Of a DNA stretch of 35,079 nucleotides, positions 7,989 to 15,500 are shown piece after piece. Both the position numbers and the translations under genes were made by a program. The notes beneath the pieces were generated by a model that did no database searches, was not told where the DNA came from, and saw only the letters and a list, made by a program, of their open reading frames with translations. The stretch's first letter is position 1, and the number at the start of each line of letters is the position of its first letter. Source of the DNA: an uncultured Oscillospiraceae bacterium (GTDB lineage Bacteria; Bacillota; Clostridia; Oscillospirales; Oscillospiraceae); assembly GCA_910588455.1 (NCBI GenBank), contig CAJUPG010000011.1, positions 1 to 35,079 of the forward strand, written 5' to 3'.

Positions 7989-8608
7989 GGCCGCTCCCCC
8001 CTTCCCCGGATCACCAGGGTCATTTTGCTGCAAATGCTGTCGATGTCGTCGGCGGTGGCGGCAGGAATGCGCATCTGGGCCCCGCAGTCCCGGCATTTCA
8101 AGTCGATGGAGCTGTAGTTCACCTGAAAATCCCACTGGTGGGAGCCGCAGCTACAGGAGATTCCGTCCCGCTGGGCGATATCCCGCAGCTCAGAGAGCAC
8201 CTCATGCATGACAATTTCATCCAGAAACGGACTCTGCTCTTCTTCCTCTTCCTCCCGGAACAGCTTGTCCGCCGTCTGCTCCAGCCGGGCGGTGGCGGCA
8301 TAGACCGGGGCCTGCTCCCCCACATAGCAGCAGTCCAGCCCGGAAATGGCGCAGGAAAAAGCCATAGCTTTTTCCTTGATAAAGGCGTGGGAGGAGCAGG
8401 AGACCTGGTGCTCCCGGCCGCAGAACAGGCAGGGGACCCGCAGCTGCACCCGCTGGGGCAGAAATTCGATCTCCAGGGCGGAATGGCCGCAGGGGCATTT
8501 GATTTTGGTGGGGGATGCGGCCAGAGAAAACAGGTCCCGCTCTACCACGATGGACTGGCGGCAGTGGGGGCACAGATAGGCGATGGATCGTTTGGCGTCT
8601 TGTACCAT
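7985..8608 (-). CDS. Cys-rich zinc-ribbon protein of unknown function
   Basis: 207 residues with fifteen cysteines, mostly paired: C13/C16, C38/C40, C60/C63, C152/C154, C172/C175, plus C71, C86, C93, C94, C193. The spacing of these pairs suggests two or three zinc ribbons, one at each end, joined by an acidic patch (E119-E124). I do not recognise a named family and give no function. There is no signal peptide, so it is cytosolic. It has a promoter at 8641-8669 and GGAGG 9 nt before the ATG, and its TGA overlaps the ATG of the acyl-ACP thioesterase by 4 bp, which makes it the leader gene of a two-gene unit. A regulatory or RNA/DNA-binding role in controlling the thioesterase is possible but unsupported. 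Confidence 0.8.
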   Translation of the reverse strand: MVQDAKRSIAYLCPHCRQSIVVERDLFSLAASPTKIKCPCGHSALEIEFLPQRVQLRVPCLFCGREHQVSCSSHAFIKEKAMAFSCAISGLDCCYVGEQAPVYAATARLEQTADKLFREEEEEEQSPFLDEIVMHEVLSELRDIAQRDGISCSCGSHQWDFQVNYSSIDLKCRDCGAQMRIPAATADDIDSICSKMTLVIRGRGERP

Positions 8609-8640
8609 GTAAGTGTTCCTCCAAAAAATTGCTGAACCTT

Positions 8641-8669
8641 ATTATACGCCTTTTGCGCGGATTTGACCA
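8641..8669 (-). promoter_or_regulatory. Promoter of zinc-ribbon/thioesterase unit
   Basis: Minus strand: TGGTCA (8669-8664), 17-nt spacer, TATAAT (8646-8641). The -10 is perfect and the -35 matches 4 of 6. About 32 nt separate it from the ATG at 8608. Confidence 0.6.
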
Positions 8670-8698
8670 GAGTTTTTTCGGCTGTGACTTCTCCAGAC

Positions 8699-8733
8699 AA
8701 AAAACCGGCACAGCTATGCTGTGCCGGTTTTTA
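8699..8733 (-). terminator. Strong hairpin terminator after the small zinc-ribbon gene
   Basis: AAAACCGGCACAGC and GCTGTGCCGGTTTT form a perfect 14-bp stem around a TAT loop, with A-run and T-run flanks that make it work on either strand. It ends the minus-strand transcript of the 92-residue zinc-ribbon gene and insulates the thioesterase unit from sigH. Confidence 0.85.
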
Positions 8734-8756
8734 CACATTTCTTTCCTGGCGTTCAA

Positions 8757-9035
8757 TCAGCCCTGCTCACGCATACGGGCAAAGCAGTCACTGCAATAGA
8801 CAGGCCGGTCAGACTTGGGCTCGAAGGGAACCTTCGCCTCACCGCCGCAGGCGGCGCAGGTGGCGGTGAAGTACTCACGGGGGCCACGGGCGGCGTTCTT
8901 GCGGGCGTCACGGCAGGGCTTGCAGCGCTGGGGCTCGTTCTGGAAGCCGCGCTCCGCATAGAACTCCTGCTCACCAGCGGTAAAGGTGAACTCGTTGCCG
9001 CACTCTTTGCATACCAGGATTTTGTCTTCGTACAT
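8757..9035 (-). CDS. Small double zinc-ribbon protein (zf-trcl type)
   Basis: 92 residues with four CxxC pairs at 9-12, 38-41, 60-63 and 81-84, enough for two zinc sites. The N-terminal part (LVCKECGNEFTFTAGEQEFY ... RCKPCR) matches the 'probable zinc-ribbon' family widely conserved in bacteria; the second half (TCAACGGEAKVPFEP ... YCSDCF) is the companion motif often fused to it. Function of the family is not established. The ATG at 9035 is preceded by GAGAGGG; the longer open frame to 9065 has no better start. It follows sigH on the same strand, 83 bp away, and ends at a strong terminator. Confidence 0.85.
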   Translation of the reverse strand: MYEDKILVCKECGNEFTFTAGEQEFYAERGFQNEPQRCKPCRDARKNAARGPREYFTATCAACGGEAKVPFEPKSDRPVYCSDCFARMREQG

Positions 9036-9118
9036 TGGTTTTCCCTCTCTTTGATTCGTACCCAAGTTTGTATGGGTGGTGTATTTTTGCGATCAGCTTA
9101 TGCTGAAAACGCCGATGG

Positions 9119-9709
9119 TTATGGCCGCGCCCATTTTTTCCGGATACGCTGCACGGCATTGTCCACCGATTTGGAGGACCGGCCTACCCGGACTGCAATT
9201 TCTCTGCAGGAGAAACCGCCAAGATATAGCTGCAAAATGTTCAGCTCGAAGCTGGAAAGCTGACCCTTCAGCGCGTCAAGTTTTTCCTCGAATTCCTCTC
9301 TGCCGATGACGACGTCTTCAGGGCTCTTTTCCCGGGGGAACAGATGCGCGTTGGATTCATCAAAAAGAGGGGGCAGCGAAACGCTGTGGTTCAGAGGAGA
9401 GTGTTTATCCCGCTGGGCTGCCCGGATGGCGCTGTGCAGCCGGCTGCGGATGCAGATTTCCGCGTAAGTGCGGAAGGACGCGTCCCGTCCGACGTCAAAG
9501 CTCCGGATGGCGGTGAGCAGACCCACCATTCCCTCCTGGATCAGATCCTCGCTGTCTCCCCCCGCCAAAAACAGGGGGCGCGCACAGGCCCGCACCAGAC
9601 GGGCATACCGCACGGCCAGTTCTTCTTCTGCCGCAGGGTCGCCCTTGGCGGCCTGCTTACACAGCGCCTCGTCGGAAGAGGACGATTGACTGGATTGTAA
9701 AACGCCCAT
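9119..9709 (-). CDS. sigH: RNA polymerase sigma factor, sigma-H (Spo0H) type
   Basis: 196-residue sigma-70 family protein. Region 2 spans about 30-98, with SEDLIQEGMVGLLTAIRSFD and ASFRTYAEICIRSRLHSAI, the -10 binding and core-binding parts; the linker IPLN/LNHSVSLPPLFDE pattern is like Bacillus Spo0H; region 4 at about 145-195 holds the helix-turn-helix SCREIAVRVGRSSKSVDNAVQRIRKK. Sigma-H directs early sporulation and post-exponential genes in Bacilli and Clostridia; that role is inferred here from similarity. It is somewhat shorter than the Bacillus protein (about 218 residues), mainly at the C-terminus. A consensus sigma-A promoter lies just upstream with a leader of only about a dozen bases carrying AGGAG. 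Confidence 0.88.
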   Translation of the reverse strand: MGVLQSSQSSSSDEALCKQAAKGDPAAEEELAVRYARLVRACARPLFLAGGDSEDLIQEGMVGLLTAIRSFDVGRDASFRTYAEICIRSRLHSAIRAAQRDKHSPLNHSVSLPPLFDESNAHLFPREKSPEDVVIGREEFEEKLDALKGQLSSFELNILQLYLGGFSCREIAVRVGRSSKSVDNAVQRIRKKWARP

Positions 9710-9727
9710 AGAAGATTGCTCCTATTC

Positions 9728-9756
9728 ATAGTAAACAAAATGAGCGGATTTGTCAA
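9728..9756 (-). promoter_or_regulatory. Consensus promoter of sigH
   Basis: Minus strand: TTGACA (9756-9751), 17-nt spacer, TACTAT (9733-9728), 19 nt before the ATG. The transcript leader would be about 12 nt, just enough for AGGAG. Confidence 0.75.
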
Positions 9757-9782
9757 GTCTTTTTCCTGATCTTTTTGTGAAA

Positions 9783-11144
9783 TCAGGCCATTTTTCGGAT
9801 CAGGCCGGCCAATTCCTCCGCCGCGGACCGGGCGCCCTCCTCCGTTTGGGCCTCAACCATCACCCGCATCAGGGCCTCTGTCCCGGAGGGGCGCACCAAA
9901 ACCCGGCCGGTATCCGCCAGTTTTTCTTCCACCGCCCGGATGGCCTGAGCCAATTCACCGCTGGCCATAATGGCTTTTTTCACATCGTTATCCTCCACCG
10001 GGATGTTCACCAGGCACTGGGGATACCGGGGACAGGCTCCGAATACCTCCGACGCTTTCTTGCCGCTCTCCTTCAGCAGAGCCAGAATTTGCAGGGCGGT
10101 GAGCTGTCCGTCCCCCGTCGTGGCGTATTTCCGGAAAATCATGTGGCCCGACTGCTCGCCCCCCAGGGCGTAGCCCTTCTCCAGCATCCGCTCCAGCACG
10201 TTCCGGTCCCCCACGTCGGTGCACTCCAGGTTCAAATCCTGCTCTCTGGCGTACCGGCGCAGGCCCTCGTTGGTCATAACGGTGCCCACGATTGTGCCGC
10301 CGGCCAGCTCCCCCTTGGCCCGCAGGTCCAGGCCGCAGGCGGCCATAATCTGGTCCCCGTCAATGAGACTGCCCCGCTCGTCCACCGCCAGACACCGGTC
10401 CGCGTCCCCATCGAAGGCCAGACCCAGGTCATAGCGCCCCGCCGTGACCATGGCGGCCAGGGAGTCCATGTGGGTGGAACCGCACTGATCGTTGATGTTC
10501 ACCCCGTCCGGGTCGGCGTTGATGACGTCGGTGCGCAGCCTGGAGAACCGGTCGAACAGCCGGGCGGCGGTGGCGCTGGCCGCGCCGTTGGCGCAGTCCA
10601 CCAGAATCCGCAGCCCTCCCAGGGTGGAGTCGATGGTGTCCTCCAGGTGGTCGATGTAGTCCTCGGAGGCCTTGGGGGCCGCGTAGCTGACCTTGCCGAT
10701 CTCCCCGCCGGTTTTCATGGGGATGTTGTTGCTGCCAAAGAGCACGATGTCCTCAATTTTCTCCTCCAGCTCGTCGGAGAGCTTGAAGCCCTGGCCGTTG
10801 AAAATTTTAATCCCGTTGTAGGCAAAGGGGTTGTGGCTGGCGGAGATGACGATGCCCGCGTCCGCCCCCTCGTCCACCGTCACCCAGGCCACGCCGGGGG
10901 TGGGCAGGGTGCCCAGGTCCAGCACGTCCGCTCCGGCGGTGCACAGCCCCGCGATCAGGGAGCCTTTCAGCAGGTCCCCGGAGATACGGGTGTCCTTGCC
11001 GATGGTCACCAGGGGCTTTTCCCCCGGCTTTTTTTCCTTCGCCAGCACGATTGCCGCCGCCAGACCCACTTTATAGGCCAAATCCGCGTCCAGTCCGGCG
11101 TTGACGATTCCACGAATGCCGTCGGTTCCAAATAATTTTCCCAT
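9783..11144 (-). CDS. glmM: Phosphoglucosamine mutase
   Basis: 453 residues, full length. Converts glucosamine-6-phosphate to glucosamine-1-phosphate for UDP-GlcNAc and peptidoglycan synthesis in the cytosol. Starts MGKLFGTDGIRG, the family N-terminus. The phospho-serine loop ISASHNP puts the catalytic serine at S103; the metal loop DGDADR follows in the LAFDGDADRCLAV segment; the substrate-binding EQSGHMIF and the C-terminal phosphate loop RPSGTEALMRVMVEA are present. The ATG at 11144 was chosen over one five codons upstream because of this N-terminus and a GAGGTG 8-9 nt before it. It follows ruvB by 17 bp and is surely co-transcribed. Confidence 0.96.
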   Translation of the reverse strand: MGKLFGTDGIRGIVNAGLDADLAYKVGLAAAIVLAKEKKPGEKPLVTIGKDTRISGDLLKGSLIAGLCTAGADVLDLGTLPTPGVAWVTVDEGADAGIVISASHNPFAYNGIKIFNGQGFKLSDELEEKIEDIVLFGSNNIPMKTGGEIGKVSYAAPKASEDYIDHLEDTIDSTLGGLRILVDCANGAASATAARLFDRFSRLRTDVINADPDGVNINDQCGSTHMDSLAAMVTAGRYDLGLAFDGDADRCLAVDERGSLIDGDQIMAACGLDLRAKGELAGGTIVGTVMTNEGLRRYAREQDLNLECTDVGDRNVLERMLEKGYALGGEQSGHMIFRKYATTGDGQLTALQILALLKESGKKASEVFGACPRYPQCLVNIPVEDNDVKKAIMASGELAQAIRAVEEKLADTGRVLVRPSGTEALMRVMVEAQTEEGARSAAEELAGLIRKMA

Positions 11145-11161
11145 AGTCCAACACCTCACTC

Positions 11162-12229
11162 TTAAAAACTCAGTTGTTCCAAGCTGTTTCCGCTCCCGCC
11201 GGGGACGGGCAGCCCCAGGTGCTCAAACGCCTTCGCCGTTACGCACCGGCCCCGGGGTGTCCGGGTCAAAAAGCCCAGCTGCATCAAATAGGGCTCATAT
11301 ACGTCCTCCAGGGTGACCGCCTCCTCGTTGATGGTGGCCGCCAGGGTGTCCAGCCCCACCGGCCCCCCCCGGTAGTTTTCGATAATGCTGCGCAGCATCC
11401 GGTGGTCGATAGCGTCCAGGCCCAGGTGGTCGATCTCCAGAGCGGTAAGGGCCTGGTCGGCCACCTTTTTGGTAATCACGCCTCCCGCCAGCACCTGGGC
11501 AAAATCCCGCACCCGGCGCAGCATCCGGTTGGCGATGCGGGGGGTCCCCCTGGACCGGCGGGCGATCTCCATGGCCCCCTCCGGCTCGATGGGGACCTCC
11601 AGAATCCCGGCGGAGCGGGTAACAATCAGCGCCAGCTCTTCCGGGGTGTACAGCTCCAGCCGCAGGGTCACGCCGAACCGGTCCCGCAGGGGGGCGGACA
11701 GCTGGCCCGCCCGGGTTGTCGCGCCAATCAGGGTGAATTTGGGCAGGTCCAGCCGCACGGAGTTGGCGGAGGGGCCCTTGCCGATGATGATGTCGATGGC
11801 ATAGTCCTCCATAGCCGGATAGAGAATCTCCTCCACCGCCCGGTTCAGCCGGTGAATCTCGTCTACAAACAGAATATCGTTTTCCCCCAGATTGGTGAGC
11901 AATGCCGCCAGATCTCCCGCCTTTTCGATGGCAGGGCCGGAGGTGATGCGGATATTCACCCCCATCTCGTTGGCGATGATGTTGCTCAATGTGGTCTTGC
12001 CCAGGCCCGGGGGACCATGAAGCAGCACGTGGTCCAAAGGCTCCTGGCGCATTTTGGCCGCCTGAATGAACACGCTCAGGTTGCCCTTGGCCTTCTCCTG
12101 GCCGATGTACTCCTGCAAAGCCTGGGGGCGCAGGGAGTATTCCCCCTCGTCCTCCCGGGTCACGGAGGTGGTGACAAGGGGTTCGGGGCTTTCAAAATCC
12201 GGCTCCAGCTCGGAAAAATCTATGGCCAC
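11162..12229 (-). CDS. ruvB: Holliday junction branch migration ATPase RuvB
   Basis: 355-residue AAA+ motor that drives branch migration of Holliday junctions with RuvA. Walker A GPPGLGKTT at 72-80, Walker B FVDEIHRL at 121-128, sensor 1/arginine segment TLIGATTRAG, then the helical lid and the C-terminal winged helix (GLDTLAATINEE ... LGFLTRTPRGR). The start is GTG at 12229 with AAGGAGG 7 nt upstream. ruvA and ruvC are not next to it. First gene of a ruvB-glmM unit, which is not a common pairing. Its promoter is either a minus-strand element near 12271-12300 or the strong promoter at 12521-12549, in which case it would have a long structured leader. Confidence 0.96.
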   Translation of the reverse strand: MAIDFSELEPDFESPEPLVTTSVTREDEGEYSLRPQALQEYIGQEKAKGNLSVFIQAAKMRQEPLDHVLLHGPPGLGKTTLSNIIANEMGVNIRITSGPAIEKAGDLAALLTNLGENDILFVDEIHRLNRAVEEILYPAMEDYAIDIIIGKGPSANSVRLDLPKFTLIGATTRAGQLSAPLRDRFGVTLRLELYTPEELALIVTRSAGILEVPIEPEGAMEIARRSRGTPRIANRMLRRVRDFAQVLAGGVITKKVADQALTALEIDHLGLDAIDHRMLRSIIENYRGGPVGLDTLAATINEEAVTLEDVYEPYLMQLGFLTRTPRGRCVTAKAFEHLGLPVPGGSGNSLEQLSF

Positions 12230-12248
12230 AGTGCTCCCTCCTTACTGC

Positions 12249-12276
12249 TTGACAAAAAAGTTGAACCTGTTATAAT
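12249..12276 (+). promoter_or_regulatory. Plus-strand promoter of a structured RNA
   Basis: TTGACA (12249-12254), 16-nt spacer, TATAAT (12271-12276): both hexamers perfect. It points away from ruvB into the 12283-12517 region where the plus strand has no ORF. Confidence 0.7.
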
Positions 12277-12348
12277 AAGAAACAGAAGGGCGTCTGCAAT
12301 CAGCGGTTCAGCCCAACAGGGTATTTGGTTCTAAATTGATAGAAACCG

Positions 12349-12426
12349 TCACCGTGCAGGGTGGCGGTTTCTGCGTTTTACTATAATCGTCACCGTAAAG
12401 GCTCCGATATGTAGTGTAATCCGCAT
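12349..12426 (-). CDS. Candidate 25-residue peptide, strong but sequestered RBS
   Basis: ATG at 12426, TGA at 12351-12349. The peptide begins MRITLHIGAFTVTIIV (hydrophobic, beta-prone) and ends KRRNRHPAR (strongly basic). AAAAGGAGGTGA at 12444-12433 is a near-complete match to the 16S anti-SD, 9 nt before the ATG. The GGAGG is paired with CCTCC at 12450-12446 in the same transcript, so translation should be restrained until the hairpin opens. A consensus promoter lies at 12521-12549. Layout (short hydrophobic-basic peptide, occluded RBS, 5'-3' fold-back, antisense RNA) is that of type I toxin systems; a leader peptide for ruvB-glmM is the alternative. I do not recognise the family. Confidence 0.45.
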   Translation of the reverse strand: MRITLHIGAFTVTIIVKRRNRHPAR

Positions 12427-12493
12427 ATAGCCTCACCTCCTTTTCGGAGGATGTGGCTGAACCGCCTACCGTTTCGGATAGCAGCGCCCTCCT

Positions 12494-12515
12494 GGCCGGC
12501 CCAAGTGGGCCGGCC
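12494..12515. terminator. GGCCGGCCC stem-loop shared by both transcripts
   Basis: GGCCGGCCC and GGGCCGGCC pair around AAGT. For the plus-strand RNA it is a 3' stem followed by TATTT; for the minus-strand transcript starting near 12514 it would be a 5' cap hairpin. It also lies about 50 nt past the polC promoter-distal end on the opposite side, but the polC stop at 12564 is upstream of it on the minus strand, so it may also end the polC operon. Confidence 0.55.
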
Positions 12516-12520
12516 TATTT

Positions 12521-12549
12521 AGTATACATACTGCGCTGGATTTTGTCAA
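12521..12549 (-). promoter_or_regulatory. Consensus minus-strand promoter behind polC
   Basis: Minus strand: TTGACA (12549-12544), 17-nt spacer, TATACT (12526-12521). It begins 15 bp after the polC stop and points to the 25-codon ORF and, further on, ruvB. It faces the plus-strand promoter at 12249-12276. Confidence 0.7.
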
Positions 12550-12563
12550 TTTGGTAATCATTA

Positions 12564-15500
12564 TTATCCCAGCATGGCAAACAAGTCCATCTGGCTGGTC
12601 TCCGGCATACTGCCAAAAGCTCCCGCCTCCTTCAAAAGCTCGATGTGCGTTTTTGATACCTTGGGGCAGGCGGCGGACACCTCTTCAATCGAGATAAACC
12701 TCCGGCCCTCCCGCTGCTCTGCCAGGGAGATAGCGGCGGTCTCCCCCAGCCCCGCCACCGACACAAAGGGCGGAATCAGGGCGTTGTGCTCCTGGTCCAG
12801 CTTAAACAGAATCGCCTGGGACTCGTATAAGTCCATCCGGCGGAAGGTGAAGCCCCGGAGGTAAAACTCGTAGCAGACCTCCAGGGTGGTCAGCATATCC
12901 TTTTCCACCGCCGAAGCATCCTTGTCCTTGGCAATGATCTGCCGCATTTTCTGCTGACAGACCTCCATCCCCCGGCACATACAGCTCTCGTCGAAAGCTT
13001 TTGCCCGAATGGAGAAAAACGCGGCGTAAAACGCCAGGGGCCGGTGGACCTTGAACCACGCAATCCGGAAGGCCATCATCACGTAGGCTACGGCGTGGGC
13101 CTTGGGGAACAGGTAGGCGATTTTTTTGCAGGAGCTGATATACCAGTCCGGCACCCCCGCGGCTCGCATCTCCTCCTCCGCTCCGTCGGGCAGGCCGCGG
13201 CCCTTTCGGACCGACTCCATGATCTTAAAGGACCGCTTGGGCTCCAGCCCCTTGGAGATCAGAAAAATCATAATGTCGTCACGGCAGCCCACGCACTGGC
13301 CAACAGGGATATTTTGCTGCAAAATCAGGTCCCGGGCGTTGCCCAGCCACACGTCGGTGCCGTGGGTAAAGCCGGAGATCCGCAGCAGCATATCAAACTG
13401 AGTCGGCTGTGTCTCCTCCAGCACGCCGCGGGTGAACTGGGTGTTGAATTCCGGAATCGCCACCGCGCCGGTGGGCCCCAGCACCTTGTCGTTCTCAAAG
13501 CCCAGCTCCTTGGAGGAGGTGAACAGGGACATGGTGGCCTGGTCGTCCAGGGGGATTTCCCGGGCGTTTACGCCCGTCAGGTCCTCCAGCATCCGGACCA
13601 TGGTGGGGTCGTCGTGGCCCAGCATATCCAGCTTCAGCAGATTGCTCTCCATGGAGTGGTATTCAAAATGGGTGGTAATCGTATCTGTATTGGGGTCGTC
13701 GGCGGGGTGCTGGACCGGACAGAAATCATAGATTTCCTTGTCCTGGGGAATGACCACCATGCCGCCGGGGTGCTGGCCGCTGGTCTTTTTTACCCCGGTG
13801 CAGCCCAGAACCAACCGGTTTTCCTCCGCTTTTGAGACCGTTTTCCCCCGCTCGCTCAGGTAGTTCTTTACATAGCCATAGGCGACCTTGTCCTTTACGG
13901 AGGTAACGGTCCCGGCCCGGAATACGTGGGTCTGCCCGAAGAGCTCAAAGGTGTACTTGTGGGCGTTGGACTGGTACTCACCGGAGAAATTCAGGTCAAT
14001 ATCCGGGACCTTATCGCCGCCGAAGCCCAAAAAGGTCTCAAAGGGGATGTTAAAGCCATCCTTCTGATAGGGGGTCCCGCACACGGGACACACCGCGTCG
14101 GGCATATCCGCCCCGCAGCCGTAGCCGTTGGCAGGGCCGAACTCGAAGTCAGAGTGCTTGCAGTTGGGACAGCGGTAGTGGGCCGGCAGGGAGTTTACCT
14201 CCGTGATGCCGGACATGAAGGCCACAAGGGAGGAGCCCACCGAACCCCGGGAGCCCACCAGATAGCCGTGCTCCAGGGAGTTTTGGACCAGCTTCTGGGC
14301 GGACATATAGATCACGTCGTAGTGGCAGCCAATGATATCCCCCAGCTCCACGTTGATCCGGTCCACCACAAGCTGGGGCGGATTTTCCCCATAAAGGTCG
14401 CAGCATTTTCCCCACACCAGCCGCTTCAGCTCCCCGTCGGAGTCCTCCAGCTTGGGGGAGAACAGCCCCTTGGGCAAGGGGTCGATGGGGTCGCACCAGT
14501 CGGCAATCATATTGGTGTTCCTGACCACCACTTCATAGGCCGTCTCCTTGCCCAGATACGCAAACTCGTCCAGCATCTCCTGGGTGGTCTTGAAGTAGAT
14601 GGGCAACGCCTCGTCCGCGTCCTCAAAGCCCTTGGAGGCCAGCAGGATATGCCGGTAAATCTCGTCCTCCGGGTCCAGGAAATGCACGTCCCCGGTGGCA
14701 CACACCGGCTTCCCCAGCTCCTTCCCCAGTCTCACGATGATCCGGTTGAACTCCCGCAGCTCCTCTTCGCTGCGGACAAGCCCCTTCCGGAGCATAAACC
14801 GGTTGTTGCACAGGGGCTGGATCTCCAGATAGTCGTACCAGGAGGCGATGCGTTTCAGCTCGTCCCAGTTTTTCCCCTTGACCACCGCCTGAAACAGCTC
14901 CCCGGCCTCGCAGGCGGAGCCCAAAATAAGCCCCTCCCGGTTGGCGTTGATGACGGATTTAGGCATAATAGGCACGCGTTTGAAGTGCTCCAGATGGGCC
15001 ACGGAGACCAGCTTATATAAGTTGCGCAGGCCCATCTGATTTTTCGCCAGGACGATCAGGTGCCGGGGCTGGCGCTTGGCCTTTCCCTTCCCCCGGAGGT
15101 TCAGCATGGCCTGGTTGACCTGGTCCAGCCGCTCCACGCCCATCTCCCGCAGCCGCTTCCAGAAATGGGGCAGCATATAGGCCACGGTGGACGCGTCGTC
15201 GCTGGCCCGGTGGTGGTTGAAGGACGGCAGGTCCAGGTACTCCGCAACAACGTCCAGCTTGAATTTGGACAGCTCCGGCAGAAGGTTTTGGGCCAGAATC
15301 AGGCTGTCGATCGACGGATTTTCAAAGGGAATGCCAAATTTCCGGCACCCCTCGGACACAAAGCCCATATCGAACTCCGCGTTGTGGGCCGCCAGGGGAC
15401 GGTCCCCCGCGAAGGCCAAAAATGCCTCCAGGGCCTCCTTCTGGGAGGGGGCCCCCTCCAGCATCTCGTCGGTGATGCCGGTGAGGCGGATGATCTGCGG

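Larger units (their letters stand above)
12283..12519 (+). ncRNA. Structured noncoding RNA, antisense to a 25-codon ORF
   Basis: Follows a perfect plus-strand promoter and ends at the GGCCGGCCC stem-loop. The ends pair: 12287-12297 with 12481-12490 (10 bp, one bulge) and 12303-12313 with 12455-12465 (11 bp, perfect). Inside are the hairpins GAAACCGTCACC/GGTGGCGGTTTC (12342-12372) and CCTCC/GGAGG (12436-12450). A closing stem around a large interior recalls 6S RNA, but the branched interior fits poorly. It is fully complementary to the minus-strand transcript carrying the small ORF, so an antisense regulator is at least as likely. No family assigned. Confidence 0.5.

Noticed and set aside
9062..9086. 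Short inverted repeat ACCCA/TGGGT between sigH and the small zinc-ribbon gene as terminator
   Set aside because: Only 5 bp of stem; the two genes are more likely co-transcribed up to the strong terminator at 8699-8733.
12283..12519. Firm assignment of the plus-strand RNA as 6S RNA (ssrS), RNase P or tmRNA
   Set aside because: The closing stem suits 6S but the interior is multi-branched; no RNase P or tmRNA core motifs are visible. A covariance search is needed before naming it.
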